From the NCBI GenBank assembly GCA_011064865.1, contig JAAKFX010000060.1:1-9552 (forward strand): a stretch of DNA of 9,552 bases, given 5' to 3'. The notes under the pieces were generated by a model. It was not told the origin of the DNA, did not search any database, and was given only the letters and a program-made list of their open reading frames with translations. Shown here piece after piece: positions 7,171-9,552 of the stretch; within the stretch, counting starts at the first letter, position 1; each line of letters begins with the position of its first letter. A program made the translations under genes and the position numbers. The DNA comes from Candidatus Anoxychlamydiales bacterium. Its GTDB lineage: Bacteria; Chlamydiota; Chlamydiia; Chlamydiales; SM23-39.

Positions 7171-7414
7171 ATGGCATCATCCAAAGTATTTAGCATCATT
7201 AACCAAAGAAAAACATGAAGTCTAAAATATTCAGAAAAAAAATTATTACAGAAAGAGTAGAATTTTCTTTTTACGATTATAAGGATTGTGATGTCAGACA
7301 AAGACTTTTTGATTCTCACAAAAAACGTTTAATATTGATATTGTATTGAATGTGAAATTGAATCATGCAGAAAATAGGACCTTAAGGATAATAACTATGT
7401 TAAAATCTGTTTAA
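7171..7414 (+). pseudogene. Probable decayed gene remnant upstream of glycosyltransferase
   Basis: The 325-base gap after the sulfotransferase is not random. ATG at 7171 opens a short frame, MASSKVFSIINQRKT, that stops at 7216-7218. An overlapping frame open from 7203 (ATG at 7215) reads RVEFSFYDYKDCDVRQRLF and then DSHKKR to TGA at 7347-7349. From 7331, one base out of phase, NIDIVLNVKLNHAENRTLR continues to TAA at 7412-7414. The two frames overlap between 7313 and 7346, so a single lost base would join them. The composite reads as a natural protein C-terminus, but I cannot name its family. Alternatively the 44-residue frame 7215-7349 is a small basic protein, which I think less likely. It ends five bases before the next gene starts. 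Confidence 0.42.
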
Positions 7415-7418
7415 ATAT

Positions 7419-8510
7419 ATGCTTACTATTTATTCAATTATTCCATCACTTAAAAATAATGAAGGTCATCAATATGAATATAACATTGCTTTTACAAAAG
7501 CTGCTAATTTAAATGACTGGAAGTATATCAAAATAATTCCTAAAAAGTGTTCATTAGATAATTTAGAGAGTGATTGGCAAAAATCAATATTTGGAATGGA
7601 AACAAAAAATAAAATAAAAAATTTAAAAAATTTTATTCCATTTTTAAAGGTTTTTAGAAAAATTAAGAAATCTAAAAACCCAGTTCTATTTGCTGAGGAT
7701 TTTACTATTATTATTCTTTTTTTATTTCTTATTTGCATTTTATTAGTTAGACCAAAAATGCAACTTTGGCTGTTATTTAGATTTGAACATGATGTAATGA
7801 TAAAAAAAGGAAAACCCTATAGTTATATTCTGTATTTTATAGAAATGATTCTTGGTAAAAAAAATGTAAAATATTTAACAGATAGTGAGCTTGTTGCTAA
7901 AAGAAATGGAAGTTTTTTTAAAAGAGATTTTAAGGTGCTGCCCATTCCTCATACTAATTCTATTATAAGAAGTGCAATACAAAAAAAAGATCATTATTCT
8001 TTTTGGTGGCCCGGGGGGTTGACGAGGAAAGAAAAGGGACTTTTTAGAATTAAAAGATTAGCGAGTCTTTTAAAAGATGCAAATAATAAAGTTACTTTAG
8101 AGGTAGCTAAAAGTGCTCAAAATACGATTGCACTAAATAACAATGTTCGATTTCTTCCAAATAATCTTACTAGAGAAGAATATAATGAAAAAATGTTAAA
8201 TACTGATCTGCTTCTTTTGCCTTATATTGAAAAAAGTTATGGATATCGAACTTCTGGTATTTTTGTTGAAGCTATTGTAGCTGGAATTACTCCGGCGATT
8301 AGTAAAGATACTTGGATGGCTAATGAATTAAAAAAATATGATTTAGAAGAACTTATTGTTGATTGGGAGAGCGCTGATTTGTTAAAAAATCTATTAAAGC
8401 TTTGTGATAGTTCAAAAATAAAAGAAAAAATAATTGCGATGAGAAGAAAATATTTAGATATTCATAATGTTGATAATTTTGCTAAAAAATTAAAAGACAT
8501 ATCTCTTTGA
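7419..8510 (+). CDS. GT4-like glycosyltransferase
   Basis: An intact 363-residue GT-B-type glycosyltransferase. The N-terminal half starts IYSIIPSLKNNEGHQYEYN, an acceptor-domain pattern, and includes a hydrophobic stretch at about residues 93-108 (TIIILFLFLICILLV) that may dip into or anchor at the inner membrane. The C-terminal nucleotide-sugar domain starts at W196-W197-P-G-G and includes the ring of residues RTSGIFVEA with R277, S279, G280 and E284. E284 corresponds to the second glutamate of the GT4 E-x7-E motif, but the first position is tyrosine 276, so the motif is incomplete. GITPAISKDTWMANEL resembles the donor-site loop that follows in this clan. ATG 7419 is the only sensible start and has no Shine-Dalgarno site. 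Donor and acceptor are unknown. It follows a decayed gene and converges with the methyltransferase beyond it. Confidence 0.83.
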   Translation: MLTIYSIIPSLKNNEGHQYEYNIAFTKAANLNDWKYIKIIPKKCSLDNLESDWQKSIFGMETKNKIKNLKNFIPFLKVFRKIKKSKNPVLFAEDFTIIILFLFLICILLVRPKMQLWLLFRFEHDVMIKKGKPYSYILYFIEMILGKKNVKYLTDSELVAKRNGSFFKRDFKVLPIPHTNSIIRSAIQKKDHYSFWWPGGLTRKEKGLFRIKRLASLLKDANNKVTLEVAKSAQNTIALNNNVRFLPNNLTREEYNEKMLNTDLLLLPYIEKSYGYRTSGIFVEAIVAGITPAISKDTWMANELKKYDLEELIVDWESADLLKNLLKLCDSSKIKEKIIAMRRKYLDIHNVDNFAKKLKDISL

Positions 8511-8521
8511 TTTCAAAAGAA

Positions 8522-9552
8522 TTATCCTGAAATACAGCCATTGCTTGGTCCATACCTAGATAGTCTAACTAAGTAATGAGAGAGATCTACTAGGTGTTTT
8601 TTTAAGTAATTTACTAAAGAAGTTCTTGCTTTTTTAGAAAAACAAAATATACAGATTAAGATTGAAGGGATAAGTAGTGATAATAGCAACTTTAAGAGGT
8701 GAAAGACTTGCGATGGCATTGATTTTATTATCATTTTTCTCAAATCCACCATATAATTTTCAGATATCAACTTCTTTTCATTACTAAAATAATCACATAG
8801 TTCAATTGCATAGTCATGAAAATGATAAATTAATAAAATCATGATATATTTAGTAAATATTAGATCTCTTTTTTCTTGAGAAAGAGTTTTTAATTTTTTC
8901 AATAAACTTTCTTTTGAGAGGACATAAATGGCATTACCCCAAATTAGTTGAGGGTTGGTTTTAGTGGAAAAAGTGTTGTTTTTTCTTATCCATTTCTCTG
9001 TTTGAAGATCCATTAATACAAAATCTAGATTTCTAATATAAGAATCAGTTTCAGAAAAATAGGGAGCGTTTTTATGTCGATTAATAAATGATACTTCAAC
9101 TTCAATGCCTAAACATGAATCTTTTAAAAATTTTTCTGCTCCTTTTAGTATTTCTAAATCAGCACCTTCTGCATCCACTTTAATAAAATCAAATGGATCG
9201 TTAAGTGAATTCTCAATTGAATTTGCATTAATTTTAGATATCTTTATTTGTTCATGGCATTCACTATTTAAAAATGATGATAGAGTGGTTTTGTTTAATT
9301 GAAAAAGAGTAGAGGCTTCGGGGTATTTTGTTAAATAAAACGGAAGGTTATCTTTTTTTTCTGACCAGAGGGCATAATTATAGTTTGTATGTTTAGCATA
9401 GCTGCTAATAATTTGAGCTCTTGGATCAGGATCGAATGTAATATAATGACAATTTTTTTTTATTTCATTCCAACTACCATCCATTCCGCCTGTTGCTCCA
9501 ACATCTATAAGAGTAAATAAATTGCTGTCTAAGAGATTTTTTAGATTATTGC
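8522..9552 (-). CDS. FkbM-family methyltransferase with C-terminal membrane segment, 5' end outside window
   Basis: A SAM-dependent methyltransferase read leftwards. The methionine at 9484 is not the real start. The frame stays open to the window edge, and the residues just before it, TLIDVGATGG (about 9486-9515), are SAM-binding motif I. At least 342 residues are in view. Downstream come ITFDPDPRA, the motif II acidic loop, then the FkbM signature FDFIKVDAEGADLEILKGAE at about 9136-9195. The fold ends near IWGNAIYVLSKESLL. A C-terminal extension of about 120 residues follows, with an aromatic helical part (YHFHDYAIELCDYF), a hydrophobic segment SLLIPSILICIFCF near 8640-8680, and a basic tail ending at TAA (8524-8522). 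The tail would hold the enzyme at the inner membrane, near a lipid-linked glycan. Unlike the FkbM copy at the left edge, this one is intact as far as can be seen. Confidence 0.87.
   Translation of the reverse strand, partial: NNLKNLLDSNLFTLIDVGATGGMDGSWNEIKKNCHYITFDPDPRAQIISSYAKHTNYNYALWSEKKDNLPFYLTKYPEASTLFQLNKTTLSSFLNSECHEQIKISKINANSIENSLNDPFDFIKVDAEGADLEILKGAEKFLKDSCLGIEVEVSFINRHKNAPYFSETDSYIRNLDFVLMDLQTEKWIRKNNTFSTKTNPQLIWGNAIYVLSKESLLKKLKTLSQEKRDLIFTKYIMILLIYHFHDYAIELCDYFSNEKKLISENYMVDLRKMIIKSMPSQVFHLLKLLLSLLIPSILICIFCFSKKARTSLVNYLKKHLVDLSHYLVRLSRYGPSNGCISG

Noticed and set aside
8503..8517. Hairpin CTTTGA...TCAAAAG between the two convergent genes as a shared terminator
   Set aside because: The stem is A-T rich with a bulge and is not followed by a T run on either strand, so it is too weak to call.
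9105..9302. Plus-strand 65-codon frame opposite the right FkbM gene
   Set aside because: It is antisense to the FkbM signature itself and shows no motif of its own.

Overview
The window is a very AT-rich stretch of accessory bacterial DNA. Sampled coding lines of the intact genes are only about 20-25% G+C. It carries a cluster of genes for building and decorating a glycan: two FkbM-type methyltransferases (one dead, one cut by the window edge), a short-chain dehydrogenase/reductase (broken), a large two-domain glycosyltransferase, a PAPS-type sulfotransferase, a second glycosyltransferase, and one uncharacterised protein. The low G+C, the interleaving of intact and decayed genes, poor Shine-Dalgarno signals and a sulfotransferase with an N-terminal export signal fit a host-associated bacterium with a degrading genome. 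An amoeba-associated chlamydia or another intracellular lineage is my guess, but nothing here fixes the taxon. The code looks standard: both TAA and TGA end intact genes.

Layout from left to right: 3-549 is a dead FkbM methyltransferase with two in-frame stops and one frameshift, and is clearly richer in G+C than the rest. 550-826 is non-coding with promoter-like elements. 857-1652 is a short-chain dehydrogenase broken by two single-base losses but with its active-site motifs still readable. 1765-2727 is an intact uncharacterised gene with the best ribosome binding site in the window. 2890-5793 is a 967-residue GT4-plus-GT2 fusion. 5794-6274 has no intact gene but contains what looks like an eroded reading frame and a good promoter. 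6275-7093 is the sulfotransferase. 7094-7418 contains a second probable gene remnant. 7419-8510 is a GT4-like glycosyltransferase. The complement of 8522 to the right edge is an FkbM methyltransferase with a C-terminal membrane segment, convergent with the previous gene and 11 bases from it.

Working model (inference): the glycosyltransferases assemble an oligosaccharide or surface polysaccharide, the sulfotransferase adds sulfate, and the FkbM enzymes O-methylate it. Two or more decoration functions have already been lost. The gaps between intact genes hold gene debris rather than tight operon junctions, so most genes are probably transcribed separately. I found no transposase, tRNA, rRNA, CRISPR array or defence gene.
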